Positions 1-11,537 are shown, counted from the first letter of the stretch. The stretch is DNA of 64,000 nucleotides from an uncultured Bacteroidota bacterium (GCA_902590705.1 CACIXU010000002.1:62001-126000), one strand, 5' to 3'. The notes: generated by a model not told the origin, from the letters alone. Program-made: numbers and translations.

Positions 1-2
1 AT

Positions 3-80
3 TTTAATTTTTCTAAAGTAACATTTGGATGCCAATCTTATAGTATACTTGATGAAATAGTAAAAAATTTTTTTCATTAA
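3..80 (+). CDS. possible 3' end of a gene cut by the window edge
   Basis: An open frame enters from the left edge in frame 3 and closes with TAA at 78-80, giving about 25 residues ending in ILDEIVKNFFH. The other two plus frames stop within the first 21 bases. The residues look like an ordinary protein tail, but the stretch is too short to identify and could be a chance frame in AT-rich DNA. Confidence 0.3.
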   Translation, partial: FNFSKVTFGCQSYSILDEIVKNFFH

Positions 81-364
81 AGCTGACTAAGAAGACTTAT
101 TTGACATTATTAACTAACTATTTTCCCTCTTTTGTAAAATTATTATAGAATGTTTTGATTGATAAATAATAACTTATACGATCAAATAAAAACTAATTTT
201 AATTATTAAAATTTTGGAAATTTTGAATTTCTAAACTTAAATAAATAATATTTAATAAATTTAGCTAACTAACTAAAACTTTCCCATGCTTTTTAAAAGC
301 ACTATTGGTAATTTTTAGACCCCATCTCGGAACTCAGATTTAATAATAAAAAAACTAAACATCT
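81..364. other. AT-rich intergenic region
   Basis: This 284-base gap is very AT-rich and holds no convincing reading frame. It must contain the promoter of the acyl-CoA ligase, but I see no clear TAnnTTTG -7 box. Nothing else is recognised. Confidence 0.5.
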
Positions 365-2038
365 ATGAGTAAACCTGAATTTTTTGATTTTAAATTTTAT
401 GAATTGGAGCAAATGTATAGTGATCGCCCATTATTAAGACAGCCATTTGGTGATAATTGGGAAATTTATACTTGGGGTGAAGTTGGGGAAATGGCAAGAA
501 AATTAGCCACAGGTTTAAAATCACTTGGTTTAAGAGAAAATGCTCATATTGGGCTAATTTCTAAAAATTGTCGGGAATGGATTATTGCAGATATGGCAAT
601 AATGATGGCGGGATATGTATCTGTCCCCTTTTTTCCATCTCTTAAAGGTGAGGAATTAAATTTCCTTTTGGATTATGGTGATGTTGACTTAATTTTTGTC
701 GGTAAGATTGAGACTTGGCAGGATATTAAGAATGATATACCGCTTGAATTACCTATAATAAAATTTCCCAATTATAAAGGGTTTTCTATTGTTGATCGTG
801 GAGAGGAGTGGTTAGAGTTTTTAGGGAAACATAATCCAATCAAAAATCCACATATTCCTCAGCTTTCTGATTTGTGGACAATTATTTTTACTTCTGGTAC
901 TACTGGAAATCCAAAAGGGGTTAAGCTCTCTTATTATGCAATTGATGAGACAAAAAATATAACCTTAAAGGAAAACCCCCTTAAAGTTGATTTTTCAGGA
1001 AATAATAGTTTTATTTCTTACCTGCCGTTAAATCATATCGCCGAGCGAGTAGTAGTTGAACACGTATGCTTGCGTTTTGGTGGATCACTTTCATTCGTTG
1101 AATCCATTGACAGCTTTGCAAAAAACTTAAGAGATATCCAGCCTCACATATTTTTTGCTGCACCTAGAATTTGGACCAAGTTTCAATTGGGAATTCTTGG
1201 AAAATTATCACAGAAGAAATTGGATATTTTAATTAGAATTCCAATAATTTCTGGACTAATAAAAAATAAACTAAAAAAGGGACTTGGCTTAAATCGAGCT
1301 AGATCAACTATTTCAGGTTCAGCACCAATTTCAATTTCAACAATTGAATGGTTTAGAAAAGTGGGAATTTATATTACCAATGGATATGGAATGACTGAAA
1401 ACTGCGCAATTTGTTCTCAGGTTGATGGCCGTAATTTTAAAAAGTTAGATTCAGTGGGTAGAGCTCAGTATGGTGCTGAAATTAAAATTGATGAGTCTAG
1501 TGGTGAGGTATTAATGCGGGGCCCTTACGTAATGGATGGTTACTACAAAAATGACGAATTGACAACTAAGACTCTTGTTGATGGTTGGCTTCATACAGGA
1601 GATAAGGGATACCTTGACGAAGATAACTACTTAAATATTACTGGTAGAGTATCTGATAGTTTTAAAACTTCAAAGGGAGAATTTATTGAGCCACTAACTT
1701 TAGAGAGTTATTTTGCGGATATACAGGAAATAGAGGAAATTTGTATAACAGGTTTAGGTCTTACACAACCAATTGGATTGGTTCAACTTTCAGATATTGG
1801 TAAATCAATCGAAAGGGACGAATTATCCGAAATTTTAGATGAAAAGTTAGCAGAGATTAACTCTGATTTAGAAAATTATAAGAAAATATCTACAATCGTT
1901 ATTGTTAAAGACCAATGGACTGAACAAAATAAAATTTTAGGACCAACTCTAAAAATCAAACGAGGAAATATCGAAGAAATGTACTCTTCGAAATACAATT
2001 CATGGGAATCAAATAATTCAAAAATTGTTTGGGAATAG
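365..2038 (+). CDS. AMP-dependent long-chain fatty acid--CoA ligase
   Basis: An ANL-superfamily adenylate-forming enzyme of 557 residues, expected to activate a fatty acid to an acyl-adenylate and then to acyl-CoA in the cytoplasm or at the inner membrane. The phosphate-binding loop TSGTTGNPKG lies near residues 176-185, the motif NGYGMTEN near 338, the hinge motif GRVSDSFKTSKGE near 426, and the C-terminal lysine region LKIKRG near 537. The long form with YLPLNHIAER resembles the FadD15/FAA-type synthetases common in Bacteroidota rather than short acyl-CoA synthetases. The ATG at 365 is the first start. It appears monocistronic. Exact substrate chain length cannot be read from sequence. Confidence 0.88.
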   Translation: MSKPEFFDFKFYELEQMYSDRPLLRQPFGDNWEIYTWGEVGEMARKLATGLKSLGLRENAHIGLISKNCREWIIADMAIMMAGYVSVPFFPSLKGEELNFLLDYGDVDLIFVGKIETWQDIKNDIPLELPIIKFPNYKGFSIVDRGEEWLEFLGKHNPIKNPHIPQLSDLWTIIFTSGTTGNPKGVKLSYYAIDETKNITLKENPLKVDFSGNNSFISYLPLNHIAERVVVEHVCLRFGGSLSFVESIDSFAKNLRDIQPHIFFAAPRIWTKFQLGILGKLSQKKLDILIRIPIISGLIKNKLKKGLGLNRARSTISGSAPISISTIEWFRKVGIYITNGYGMTENCAICSQVDGRNFKKLDSVGRAQYGAEIKIDESSGEVLMRGPYVMDGYYKNDELTTKTLVDGWLHTGDKGYLDEDNYLNITGRVSDSFKTSKGEFIEPLTLESYFADIQEIEEICITGLGLTQPIGLVQLSDIGKSIERDELSEILDEKLAEINSDLENYKKISTIVIVKDQWTEQNKILGPTLKIKRGNIEEMYSSKYNSWESNNSKIVWE

Positions 2039-2133
2039 TCCAATTCCTTAAAATCACGTATATTGTTACATTAATTGTATATTAGGCAAATTTTTGCTTG
2101 GTATATTATATAACAAAAACAAATAAATTAAAC

Positions 2134-5127
2134 ATGAAAAAACTATCTGTATTTAGATTCATTTTGCTTATGAGTCTGGTATTTAACGTTAATTTTTTGC
2201 TTGCCCAAAACTCAATCAATGGAATTGTTGTTGATACTGAGGATGGGTCAGCTGTCCCTGGTGCTAGTGTATTCATTTTGGGAACCACTAATGGTACTGC
2301 TACTGATTTTGATGGGAACTTTACAATCTCAACAACAAAAGATTTACCAATCCAAATTGAAGTTAGTTTTCTTGGCTACATATCCCAGATTATTGATGTT
2401 ACTTCACCCGATCAAGATTTAACTATTCAATTAGAATTAGGCAGTGATTTTTTGGACGAAGTTATTGTATCCGCTTCCAGGAGAGCTGAAAAAATTGTTG
2501 ATGCACCTGCATCCGTATCTGTTATAAGTGCAAGAAAAATTGCCAACTCATCAGAGGCTATTGACCCCATTAGACATTTGATGAATGTTCCTGGAGTTAC
2601 GGTTGCAAATTATACTGCAAATTCAATGAACATTGAAATGAGATCTGGTAATGGACTTCTTGGAACAGCGGTACTTCCTCTTTTAGATTACAGAGTCATC
2701 TCAACTCCTGCTGCTAGATCAAATTTTAGTTACCAGTACGGGCTATCTAATTTAGATCTTGAAAGAATAGAAGTTATCAGAGGAACTAATTCAGCATTAT
2801 ATGGTCCAGGTGTTGAAGGTGGGGTAGTTCATTTTATTACCAAAAAAGCCATTGATCATCCCGGCACTAGTGCAGAATTATATACTGGCGATCTCCGCTC
2901 TAGAGGCTTGGCCGTAAGACATGCACATGCAAATGAAAGTAAAACATTTGGTTATAAGATTAATGTTAAATACAATGAAGGAGCAGATTTTGGATTAGAT
3001 CCCGTTGAGGATGCCGAAAGGATAAACTCATTTTACACCCGAATTGTACAGCCTAAGATTACAAATAATGTTGTAGACGCTACTCAATCAGGTATACCAC
3101 TTATAGGTATGGATTACTTAGATCCAGATAAAGATGGAAACCCGTTAGCAAGTGAGTATCAAAATTTTGCCATGAATGCTCACCTTGAATTTAGACCCAA
3201 TGAAAACACTTCAGCTGTATTATCTGGAGGATATTCTGATGCTGGTGGATTAGCTATACAAGATCAAGGATATTTTTTTAATCAAGGAATTGATTATTGG
3301 GCACATGCGAGAGTTACATCAGGAAATTTATTTGCACAAGTGTCCTATAACACCAATGATGGAGGAAGCGCAGAAGATCCAACTTTTTTATATGAAACTG
3401 GAAATAGAGTTGTAGGTAAAAGAGAGTTTTTAGTTGCTAACGCACAATATGATTTAGATGTCCCTTCTTTTTTAGATTCAAAATTCAATTTTGGAATTGA
3501 CTATCAAGATACTGCATCAGATTCAGAGTATACTCTTTATGGTAGAAATGAAGATGATGATCCTTACAATATAACAGGTGTTTATGCCCAAGGACAATCA
3601 AAATTATCTGATAATTTAACATTGACTTATGCCGCGAGACTAGATAAGTATAATTTTATTGACGAAGCTGCTTTTGCTCCAAAACTTGCTTTGGTATATA
3701 AATTAAATGATTCAAATTCAATTAGAGCATCCTACAGCGTAGGTACTTATGGTGCTTCGTCATTAGAGGCTTATATTGATTTCCCTGTAAGAACTCTAAG
3801 TGCTGGCCAACTAGATATTTGGCTATCGGGACAAATTGAGCCTCATATTTTTGATCCAAATGCTCAAATAGAAGTTGTAGGTGCTGGAGCATATGTTCCT
3901 GGAGGATACTATTTCCCTAGAACAGAAACTTCCTTGAAATACGAACACCTTTACAACATAGCAAAAGGCTTAACTCTGCCAGGTATTTCTGCTCAATTAG
4001 GCGCTAATGCTGCATTAGCTCCATTAGTAGCTCCTATTGAAAACTTTTTTGCTTCATACGCCGGGCCATCTGGAACTACTGGACAAATTAGAGGGTTTAA
4101 TATATTTAATACCTCAGAGACAATGACTCAACTCACTGACGTAGGTGCAGCTCAGATTGCAACGATTGATAATTTTGAAATTGGTTACAAGGGAAAAATT
4201 GGTAAAAAATTATCACTTGGGATAGATTTTTATTATGCTGCAAGAAAAGGATTTACTGAATTTACAGGAGTTGGTCCTACATATATGCTAATGGGTGCAG
4301 ATCTTGTTGGAACATGGCCCGCCACTGTAGGACAAGACCTAGTTTCTAGTGCTGGAATGCAGGCTGCTGCTGCGGGATATGTTCAAGCTGCTTATGCTGG
4401 AGCTGGTCTTCCTGCTACAGGTCTTCCAGCTGCCCAGTCAATTGCTGCTGGACTCCCTAGTTCTGGTCTAGCTGTATTATTAGCTCCCGATGGAGCGCTG
4501 CCGCCAACAAATCTTGCTACACAGGGACTTTTAAATTTAATTAGTGGACAAGTTGCTGGAGGATTTACTCAAGCTGGCCAGTTATTAAATGGAGAGATTA
4601 ACACCAATGCTTTTGGAGCAATTTCCTCAAATCGTGCTCCTAACGATGGAGTAACTCATGTTTCCTCTGGATATAGGCAATACCCTAACGTTACGAGAAG
4701 TCATTGGGGTGCAGATATTTCTGCGGAATATTACTATAATGAAAACTTATCTTTTTGGGCAAATTATTCTCACATAAGTCAAAACGAGTGGATTCCAGGA
4801 GAGGCTAATGATGATGATCTTCCTTTCCCTAGTTATTTAAATACCCCTTTAAATAAATGTAGAGCGGGTATTAGATTTTACTTTGATGATGTTAGAGCAA
4901 GTCTAGCCTATCAATATGATGAGGCCTTTTTCTCAAATTTTGGGGCTGGCCTTGGTGGAAACGCACCTGAAAGACATACATTTGATGGTAATATAGGTTT
5001 TGAAATAATGGATGGGGTGTTTTTTGATATTCAGGCTACTAACATATTGGATCGAGAGTATCGTCAGTATCCAGGACTACCAATAATTGGTAGAAGAGTC
5101 TTATTTAAAACAACTTTTAATTTCTAG
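2134..5127 (+). CDS. TonB-dependent outer-membrane receptor with carboxypeptidase-regulatory-like domain
   Basis: A roughly 997-residue outer-membrane receptor. The ATG at 2134 opens a clean signal peptide (cleavage probably after LLA, near residue 24); an upstream in-frame TTG at 2098 would add twelve polar residues and is less likely. After the signal come a CarboxypepD_reg-like domain (about 25-105), a plug domain (about 110-225) containing a RGTNSALYGPG-type segment, and a beta-barrel ending in a C-terminal aromatic residue. An unusual Ala/Gly/Leu/Pro-rich insertion spans about 735-820. There is no SusD partner beside it, so it is a stand-alone receptor of unknown ligand. A terminator follows at 5142. 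Confidence 0.85.
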   Translation: MKKLSVFRFILLMSLVFNVNFLLAQNSINGIVVDTEDGSAVPGASVFILGTTNGTATDFDGNFTISTTKDLPIQIEVSFLGYISQIIDVTSPDQDLTIQLELGSDFLDEVIVSASRRAEKIVDAPASVSVISARKIANSSEAIDPIRHLMNVPGVTVANYTANSMNIEMRSGNGLLGTAVLPLLDYRVISTPAARSNFSYQYGLSNLDLERIEVIRGTNSALYGPGVEGGVVHFITKKAIDHPGTSAELYTGDLRSRGLAVRHAHANESKTFGYKINVKYNEGADFGLDPVEDAERINSFYTRIVQPKITNNVVDATQSGIPLIGMDYLDPDKDGNPLASEYQNFAMNAHLEFRPNENTSAVLSGGYSDAGGLAIQDQGYFFNQGIDYWAHARVTSGNLFAQVSYNTNDGGSAEDPTFLYETGNRVVGKREFLVANAQYDLDVPSFLDSKFNFGIDYQDTASDSEYTLYGRNEDDDPYNITGVYAQGQSKLSDNLTLTYAARLDKYNFIDEAAFAPKLALVYKLNDSNSIRASYSVGTYGASSLEAYIDFPVRTLSAGQLDIWLSGQIEPHIFDPNAQIEVVGAGAYVPGGYYFPRTETSLKYEHLYNIAKGLTLPGISAQLGANAALAPLVAPIENFFASYAGPSGTTGQIRGFNIFNTSETMTQLTDVGAAQIATIDNFEIGYKGKIGKKLSLGIDFYYAARKGFTEFTGVGPTYMLMGADLVGTWPATVGQDLVSSAGMQAAAAGYVQAAYAGAGLPATGLPAAQSIAAGLPSSGLAVLLAPDGALPPTNLATQGLLNLISGQVAGGFTQAGQLLNGEINTNAFGAISSNRAPNDGVTHVSSGYRQYPNVTRSHWGADISAEYYYNENLSFWANYSHISQNEWIPGEANDDDLPFPSYLNTPLNKCRAGIRFYFDDVRASLAYQYDEAFFSNFGAGLGGNAPERHTFDGNIGFEIMDGVFFDIQATNILDREYRQYPGLPIIGRRVLFKTTFNF

Positions 5128-5141
5128 AGTCAATTGACTGT

Positions 5142-5172
5142 AAAAAAAGCATCCTTTTGGGTGCTTTTTTTT
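5142..5172 (+). terminator. intrinsic terminator after the TonB receptor gene
   Basis: A-run followed by the stem GCATCC/GGGTGC (one G-U pair), loop TTTT, and an eight-base T-run. It lies 14 bases after the stop of the receptor gene and separates it from atpD. Confidence 0.8.
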
Positions 5173-5241
5173 GTTTGTAATTACAAGTTTTAATTGTATT
5201 TCAAATTGTTAAGATTACTTTGATTTATTAAGGCCTAACTG

Positions 5242-5274
5242 TTGCATTTTATTTATTGCTAAATATTATATTTA
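5242..5274 (+). promoter_or_regulatory. weak candidate promoter for atpDC
   Basis: TTG at 5242-5244 and TATATTTA at 5267-5274 (7 of 8 matches to TAnnTTTG) are 22 bases apart, about 45 bases before the atpD start. In DNA this AT-rich the match is only suggestive. Confidence 0.25.
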
Positions 5275-5309
5275 CACTATGGTATTTAAAAATAATATTA
5301 TTGAAATAA

Positions 5310-6829
<1,520 letters not shown>

Positions 6830-6830
<1 letters not shown>

Positions 6831-7108
6831 TGTATTTAGAAATTGTTTCCCCAGAAGCCACACTTTTCGCTGGCGAAGTTGATTCAGTGATAGTCCCTGG
6901 TTCAGCAGGTTACTTTCAGATGCTGAATAATCACGCTTCAATTGTTTCTTCATTAAAAGAAGGTGTAATTAAAATATCAGGTAAAATAGATTTAGATGAC
7001 GCTGTTAAAGATAAATTTCAAATGGAAGATGCCAACACAGCTTTATTTAAAATTAAATCTGGAACCGTCGAGATGTGCGATAATAAATTGATCTTACTCG
7101 CAGATTAA
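6830..7108 (+). CDS. atpC: F1 ATP synthase epsilon subunit, short form
   Basis: Epsilon subunit of 92 residues with the N-terminal beta-sandwich (EIVSPEATLFAGEVDSVIVPGSAGYFQ...NHA). The usual bacterial subunit is about 130-140 residues; here the C-terminal two-helix domain, which inhibits ATP hydrolysis in many species, is absent. This short form is usual in Bacteroidota as far as I recall. It is translationally coupled to atpD through TAATG. No frameshift is evident: the frame ends cleanly before the next gene. Confidence 0.95.
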
Positions 7109-7138
7109 TATTAGTTTTTTATTTTAGTTACACTAATA

Positions 7139-8974
7139 ATGAAACATTTATCGAGTACTTTACTGTGTCTTATATTTGGAGTGGTTTTTGTATTAGCTCA
7201 AAATGAAAAAGTTCAGGATTCGGTTTCAACTGAAAACTTAGTGGAAGTTATTTTGACCTCGAACCGACTTGAGATTTCGTTTAATGAAAAATCAAAAACA
7301 GTTCAGTTGATAACTGCTGATCAAATCCAGCAAAGTGGAATTACTCATCTAGTTGATATTTTACAGCAAGTAGCTGGAGTGGATGTTAAAAGAAGAGGAG
7401 CTGGAGCAGCTCAAGCTGATTTAAATATTCGTGGTGGGACTTTTGATCAAACACTTTTGCTTATTGATGGGATAAAGCTGGATGACGCTCAAACTGGTCA
7501 TCACACTCTTAACTTTCTTCCGCCACCAGAAATGGTAGAACGTATTGAAATCATAAAAGGTCCAGCAGCAAGAGCATATGGCCAAAACGCTTTTACAGGA
7601 GCTGTTAACATAGTAACAAAAAAAGAGACTCCCAAACGACTTTCTCTATATCTACAAAAAGGAAATTATGACCAAACCAACGGATCTATTTTATTTGGAA
7701 GCTCTAATAAAAAAAATAATGTAATTGGTTTTATATCTAAAAATACCTCTGACGGATATCGATACAATTCAGACTACCAACAAAGTAATTTTTTTATTAA
7801 GTCTACTTTTAATAAGAATAAAACTCCAATTGACTTAATTACTAGCTACTCGGGTAGAAAATTTGGAGCCAATGGCTTTTATGCTACTCCCTCAGCTATT
7901 GACCAATACGAAGAAACACAGGCGAGTCTATTTGCACTATCCCAACGTTTTATTAATGGGGATTTGATTTTTAAGCCAAAGGTCTATTGGCGAAGGGGTC
8001 AAGATATGTATGAATACATAAGAAATAAACCTGAAATTTATCGAAATCTACACATAACAAATAAAATGGGGGGAGCATTGGATACTTCTTTTTCATCTAA
8101 TTTAGGCTTTACAGGAATGGGAATAGACATTTCTAAAGTAGATATAAGGAGTAATAATTTAGGGAACCGTAATCGAACTATGATTAATTTTTTTTTAGAA
8201 CACAGGTTTTATTTCTTAAGCAATAAGATAGATGTAACTCCTGGTATAGCATCAAATTATTTTTCTGATTTTGGATGGCACAGTTTTCCAGGAATTGATT
8301 TTGGGGTTCAACTTACCTCTAGGTTTCGTTTTTATGGAAATCTTGGGTCTACTTATCGTATTCCAACCTTCACAGATTTATTCTATTCAGATAGAACAAC
8401 CTTGGGCAATTCAAACCTCAAGCCTGAAGAGGCAAAATCTAGTGAGTTAGGTATTCGTTTTTCGTCCAGTAAAGTTGGGATCTCCTTAGCTTACTTTAAT
8501 AGAAAATCAAAAAATTTAATTGATTATATTAAGGCTAATGAAGATGACCTATGGAAAGCTGAAAATATTCAGCAAATTAGAACAAGCGGGATAGATTTCG
8601 AACTTATTCATATGATAAAACTAAATGAGTTAGTACATAATTTTAAAATAAGTTATTCTTATTTGGAAAATAAATTGGATAATAGCAAAATTAACTTTTC
8701 ACAATATTCAATTAATAATGATTTAAAACATCATTTTATTTGGACTTACAGCTTACCAGTCAATGTAAATTTAAACGCTTTTTTGGCGTTTAAATATATT
8801 GAGAGATCTGCGGGAGAATCTTATAATATACTGGACTTTTCAGCTCGTTGGGTTTTTAAAACCCTAGAATTTAGTGTTTATTTCAATAATATTTTAAATA
8901 TGGAATATTGGGAATCTAATTTTGTAACAATGCCAAAGGGGAATGGCCTAATCGGCTTACGTTATTCTTTTTGA
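7139..8974 (+). CDS. TonB-dependent receptor, BtuB/siderophore type
   Basis: A 611-residue outer-membrane receptor with a signal peptide (cleavage near VLA-Q, residue 20), a plug domain of about residues 45-160 (ADLNIRGGTFDQTLLLIDG, IEIIKGPAARAYGQNAFTGAVNI) and a C-terminal 22-strand-type barrel ending in RYSF. It lacks the CarboxypepD_reg domain of SusC-type proteins, so it is closer to vitamin B12 or siderophore receptors. It starts 30 bases after atpC on the same strand and may be co-transcribed with it. Its 3' end overlaps recX on the other strand by 13 bases. The ligand is unknown. Confidence 0.83.
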   Translation: MKHLSSTLLCLIFGVVFVLAQNEKVQDSVSTENLVEVILTSNRLEISFNEKSKTVQLITADQIQQSGITHLVDILQQVAGVDVKRRGAGAAQADLNIRGGTFDQTLLLIDGIKLDDAQTGHHTLNFLPPPEMVERIEIIKGPAARAYGQNAFTGAVNIVTKKETPKRLSLYLQKGNYDQTNGSILFGSSNKKNNVIGFISKNTSDGYRYNSDYQQSNFFIKSTFNKNKTPIDLITSYSGRKFGANGFYATPSAIDQYEETQASLFALSQRFINGDLIFKPKVYWRRGQDMYEYIRNKPEIYRNLHITNKMGGALDTSFSSNLGFTGMGIDISKVDIRSNNLGNRNRTMINFFLEHRFYFLSNKIDVTPGIASNYFSDFGWHSFPGIDFGVQLTSRFRFYGNLGSTYRIPTFTDLFYSDRTTLGNSNLKPEEAKSSELGIRFSSSKVGISLAYFNRKSKNLIDYIKANEDDLWKAENIQQIRTSGIDFELIHMIKLNELVHNFKISYSYLENKLDNSKINFSQYSINNDLKHHFIWTYSLPVNVNLNAFLAFKYIERSAGESYNILDFSARWVFKTLEFSVYFNNILNMEYWESNFVTMPKGNGLIGLRYSF

Positions 8975-9462
8975 CGTTCGAGACTTAGTATATTTTCATT
9001 AATTAGTTCTGTTTCCCATCCTCGGTATTGAAGTGCAGCCCAAATTTTTTTTCTTCTTATAGCTAATGACTTGTTCTCGTTTGAGACCCAAAACTTTTCA
9101 ACTAGGGCTTTACAACAATCAAAGTATTCGGGATCAGAAATTTCATTTAATGCATTCTTAATATTCCAATCTGAAATATCTCGGATTTTTAGTTCCCTAA
9201 TCAAGCGCTTTTTACCCCATTTTTTAATCCTAAATTTACCACGTACAAAGCTTTCAGCAAAACGAGTTTCGTTAAGGAAATTTGCTTCAATTAATTTTCC
9301 AATGATAATATCTATTAAGGTTCCATAAATCCCAATTTCTCTTAATTTTTGAGCAACTTCTTTATGGCAACGTTCTTGATAAGCACAATAATGCTCAAGC
9401 TTTTTTTGAATTTCATCAAGAAATAATGGATCTTCTTTATTTTCGATATTCAAAAATAACAA
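8962..9462 (-). CDS. recX: RecX family regulatory protein
   Basis: A 166-residue RecX homologue, known to bind and modulate RecA filaments. The family pattern is clear: tandem three-helix repeats, CAYQERCHKEVAQKL near residues 26-40, FLNETRFAESFVRGKFRIKKWGKKR in the middle, and the Trp-rich third repeat at the end. No ATG exists near the N-terminus. The start is probably the TTG at 9460-9462, with another TTG nine bases inside as an alternative. It is convergent with the upstream receptor gene and overlaps it by 13 bases. Confidence 0.88.
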   Translation of the reverse strand: MLFLNIENKEDPLFLDEIQKKLEHYCAYQERCHKEVAQKLREIGIYGTLIDIIIGKLIEANFLNETRFAESFVRGKFRIKKWGKKRLIRELKIRDISDWNIKNALNEISDPEYFDCCKALVEKFWVSNENKSLAIRRKKIWAALQYRGWETELINENILSLERQKE

Positions 9463-9590
9463 GTTTTGGATATTCTAAATCCTATTTTTAGAATTTAAAT
9501 AGTAAGAAGTGAGATAAAATTTCAAAAGGGTTAAATAATAAACAGATACTTTTAAATAACATCAAAGTTATCTTATATAAGCTCAAACTT

Positions 9591-9598
9591 TAACTTTG
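9591..9598 (+). promoter_or_regulatory. -7 box of the acetoacetyl-CoA synthetase promoter
   Basis: TAACTTTG is a perfect TAnnTTTG, the flavobacterial primary-sigma -7 consensus, and lies 31 bases before the start codon. No TTG is found at the expected -33 distance. Confidence 0.45.
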
Positions 9599-9629
9599 TA
9601 TATTAAAATATAGTTGAACAAAATTAAAA

Positions 9630-11486
9630 GTGCAATCGGTTTTAAGTCAATTCGTAGCTTACCTGGAATCTAAAGATTTGAGCTTTAAAGATTATCAAGG
9701 CTTGCATCATTGGAGTATTAACGAGATTGGCCCTTTCTGGGAGTCAATTGCTACTTTTTTTGATATTGCTTTCTCAAAAAAGTATACCTTATCGTATGAG
9801 CCAGGAACAGACTTTAAAGATGCTAAATGGTTTAGAGGTGCAAAAATCAGTTATGCTCACCACGTATTTAGGCAATCAAACGACGATTTTCCAGTAATAA
9901 AATATCAAAATGAATACTCAGAATATCAGGAGATTAGTTGGAATGCCTTGACTCAAAAAACTTTTGAATTTCAAAAGATATTAATTCAAAATAATGTCCA
10001 TTTTGGTGATAGGGTAGTTGCATATTGTTGTAACTCTCCTGAGACTATAGCTGCATTTCTTGCTGTCAATTCGCTTGGTGCGATATGGTCTTCTTGCTCT
10101 CCTGAATTTGGACTTGATGCTGTTTTAGATAGATTTGATTCATTAAAGCCTACTTTTCTTTTTTACAACTCAGCATATTATTATAACGGGAAGTCTATTG
10201 ATGTTAATTCAACAATTGAAAAATTAAAAGATAATTTACGTTCACTTAATGCATATTTAGACTTAAATAATCATCAAAGTTTTCAATATAAAGCAAAATC
10301 GGTTCAAATAAAATTCAGGGCAGTACCATTTGAACACCCTATATGGATATTATTTACATCAGGAACTACTGGTAAACCTAAGGCAATTGCTCACAGAACA
10401 GGAGGTATTATACTGGAACATTTTAAAGCACTTGCCATTCATCAAAATGTTAAGCAAAAAGAAAATTATTTTTGGTATTCTACTACCGGTTGGATGATGT
10501 GGAATTTTGCATTAAGTAGTTTACTTTTGGGAAGTACTCTTTGTATTTATAATGGATCGCCAAAATATCCCGATAATGGGACCCTTTGGCGATTTGCAGA
10601 TAGAGCTAATATCAACCATTTTGGCCATGGAGCAAGTTATTATGAGGGGATACTCGAAAAGCTACCTAAAGAATTAATAACTCATAATCTTAATGCTCTG
10701 AAAACAATTGGCTCAACCGGTTCCCCATTATATCCAAAAACATATCAGGAATTAGATAAAATATTTTATAAACAAAAAATTATCTCAATTAGTGGGGGTA
10801 CTGATATTTGTTCTGCTTTTATTGGTGGAAATCCAGATCTACCAATTATCCCAGGTGAAATACAATGTAAAATGTTAGGTGCAGCAGTTGAGGTTTGGGA
10901 TGATAGAGGGAAAAAGCTCCTTAATAAAATGGGAGAACTTGTATTAACTAAGCCCTTACCTTCAATGCCTGTTTTTTTCTGGGATGATCCTGATTTTAAA
11001 AAGTATAAAGAAAGTTATTTTTCTAAATATGAAACTGTCTGGAACCATGGTGATTGGGCATCAGAAACTTTTAATACTGGGTTCATTATTCATGGGAGAT
11101 CAGATTCTACACTAAATCGATTTGGGGTCCGTATCGGATCATCTGAAATATATAAAGTAGTCAACCGTTTGCCTGAGGTTCAAGATAGTTTAGTGATTCA
11201 TTTGAAAGATGAAAATTCAGATCGTTTAATTCTTTTTGTCAAGACAAAGACTTTTATTGAAAATAATACTATCAAGATCATTATAAGAAATAAATGTTCT
11301 CCTCGCCATGTTCCTGACGAAATTTTTAATATTCCTGAGATCCCCTATACTATAAGTGGTAAAAAAATAGAGACACCTATAAAAAGAATTTTAATGGGTG
11401 CAAAAGTTGACAAAGTAATCAGTAAGGATTCTTTAAGAAACCCAACAGCTATTGATTATTTCAAAAAATTTAAAGCTTTATTTTAA
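9630..11486 (+). CDS. aacS: acetoacetate--CoA ligase (acetoacetyl-CoA synthetase)
   Basis: Converts acetoacetate, ATP and CoA to acetoacetyl-CoA in the cytoplasm. The 618 residues show the ACAS N-terminal segment, TSGTTGKPKA near 239, WYSTTGWMMWN near 290, GSTGSPL, and GRSDSTLNRFGVRIGSSEIY near 487, the hallmark of AacS rather than acetyl-CoA synthetase. The start is GTG at 9630; an in-frame TGA at 9615-9617 rules out a longer N-terminus, so the protein lacks about 10-20 residues found at the start of many homologues. It stands alone, with its own promoter and a strong terminator. Confidence 0.9.
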   Translation: MQSVLSQFVAYLESKDLSFKDYQGLHHWSINEIGPFWESIATFFDIAFSKKYTLSYEPGTDFKDAKWFRGAKISYAHHVFRQSNDDFPVIKYQNEYSEYQEISWNALTQKTFEFQKILIQNNVHFGDRVVAYCCNSPETIAAFLAVNSLGAIWSSCSPEFGLDAVLDRFDSLKPTFLFYNSAYYYNGKSIDVNSTIEKLKDNLRSLNAYLDLNNHQSFQYKAKSVQIKFRAVPFEHPIWILFTSGTTGKPKAIAHRTGGIILEHFKALAIHQNVKQKENYFWYSTTGWMMWNFALSSLLLGSTLCIYNGSPKYPDNGTLWRFADRANINHFGHGASYYEGILEKLPKELITHNLNALKTIGSTGSPLYPKTYQELDKIFYKQKIISISGGTDICSAFIGGNPDLPIIPGEIQCKMLGAAVEVWDDRGKKLLNKMGELVLTKPLPSMPVFFWDDPDFKKYKESYFSKYETVWNHGDWASETFNTGFIIHGRSDSTLNRFGVRIGSSEIYKVVNRLPEVQDSLVIHLKDENSDRLILFVKTKTFIENNTIKIIIRNKCSPRHVPDEIFNIPEIPYTISGKKIETPIKRILMGAKVDKVISKDSLRNPTAIDYFKKFKALF

Positions 11487-11501
11487 GTTGAATAAATAAA
11501 A

Positions 11502-11537
11502 CAAAAAAAACCGCCATGAACCATGGCGGTTTTTTTT
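11502..11537. terminator. bidirectional terminator between aacS and rng
   Basis: The perfect 8-bp GC-rich stem CCGCCATG/CATGGCGG with loop AAC is flanked by an A-run on the left and a T-run on the right, so it can end both the plus-strand aacS and the minus-strand rng transcripts. Its T-run overlaps the rng stop codon at 11536-11538. Confidence 0.9.

Noticed and set aside
2098-2133. TTG start extending the first TonB receptor by twelve residues
   Set aside because: The extension is polar and would disrupt the signal peptide that begins at the ATG at 2134.
2201-2422. Second plus-strand frame inside the first TonB receptor
   Set aside because: Out-of-frame reading of the CarboxypepD_reg domain; no independent signal.
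8962-8974. Overlap of recX with the receptor as a sign of a frameshift
   Set aside because: Both 3' ends are intact and typical; a 13-base tail overlap of convergent genes is normal.
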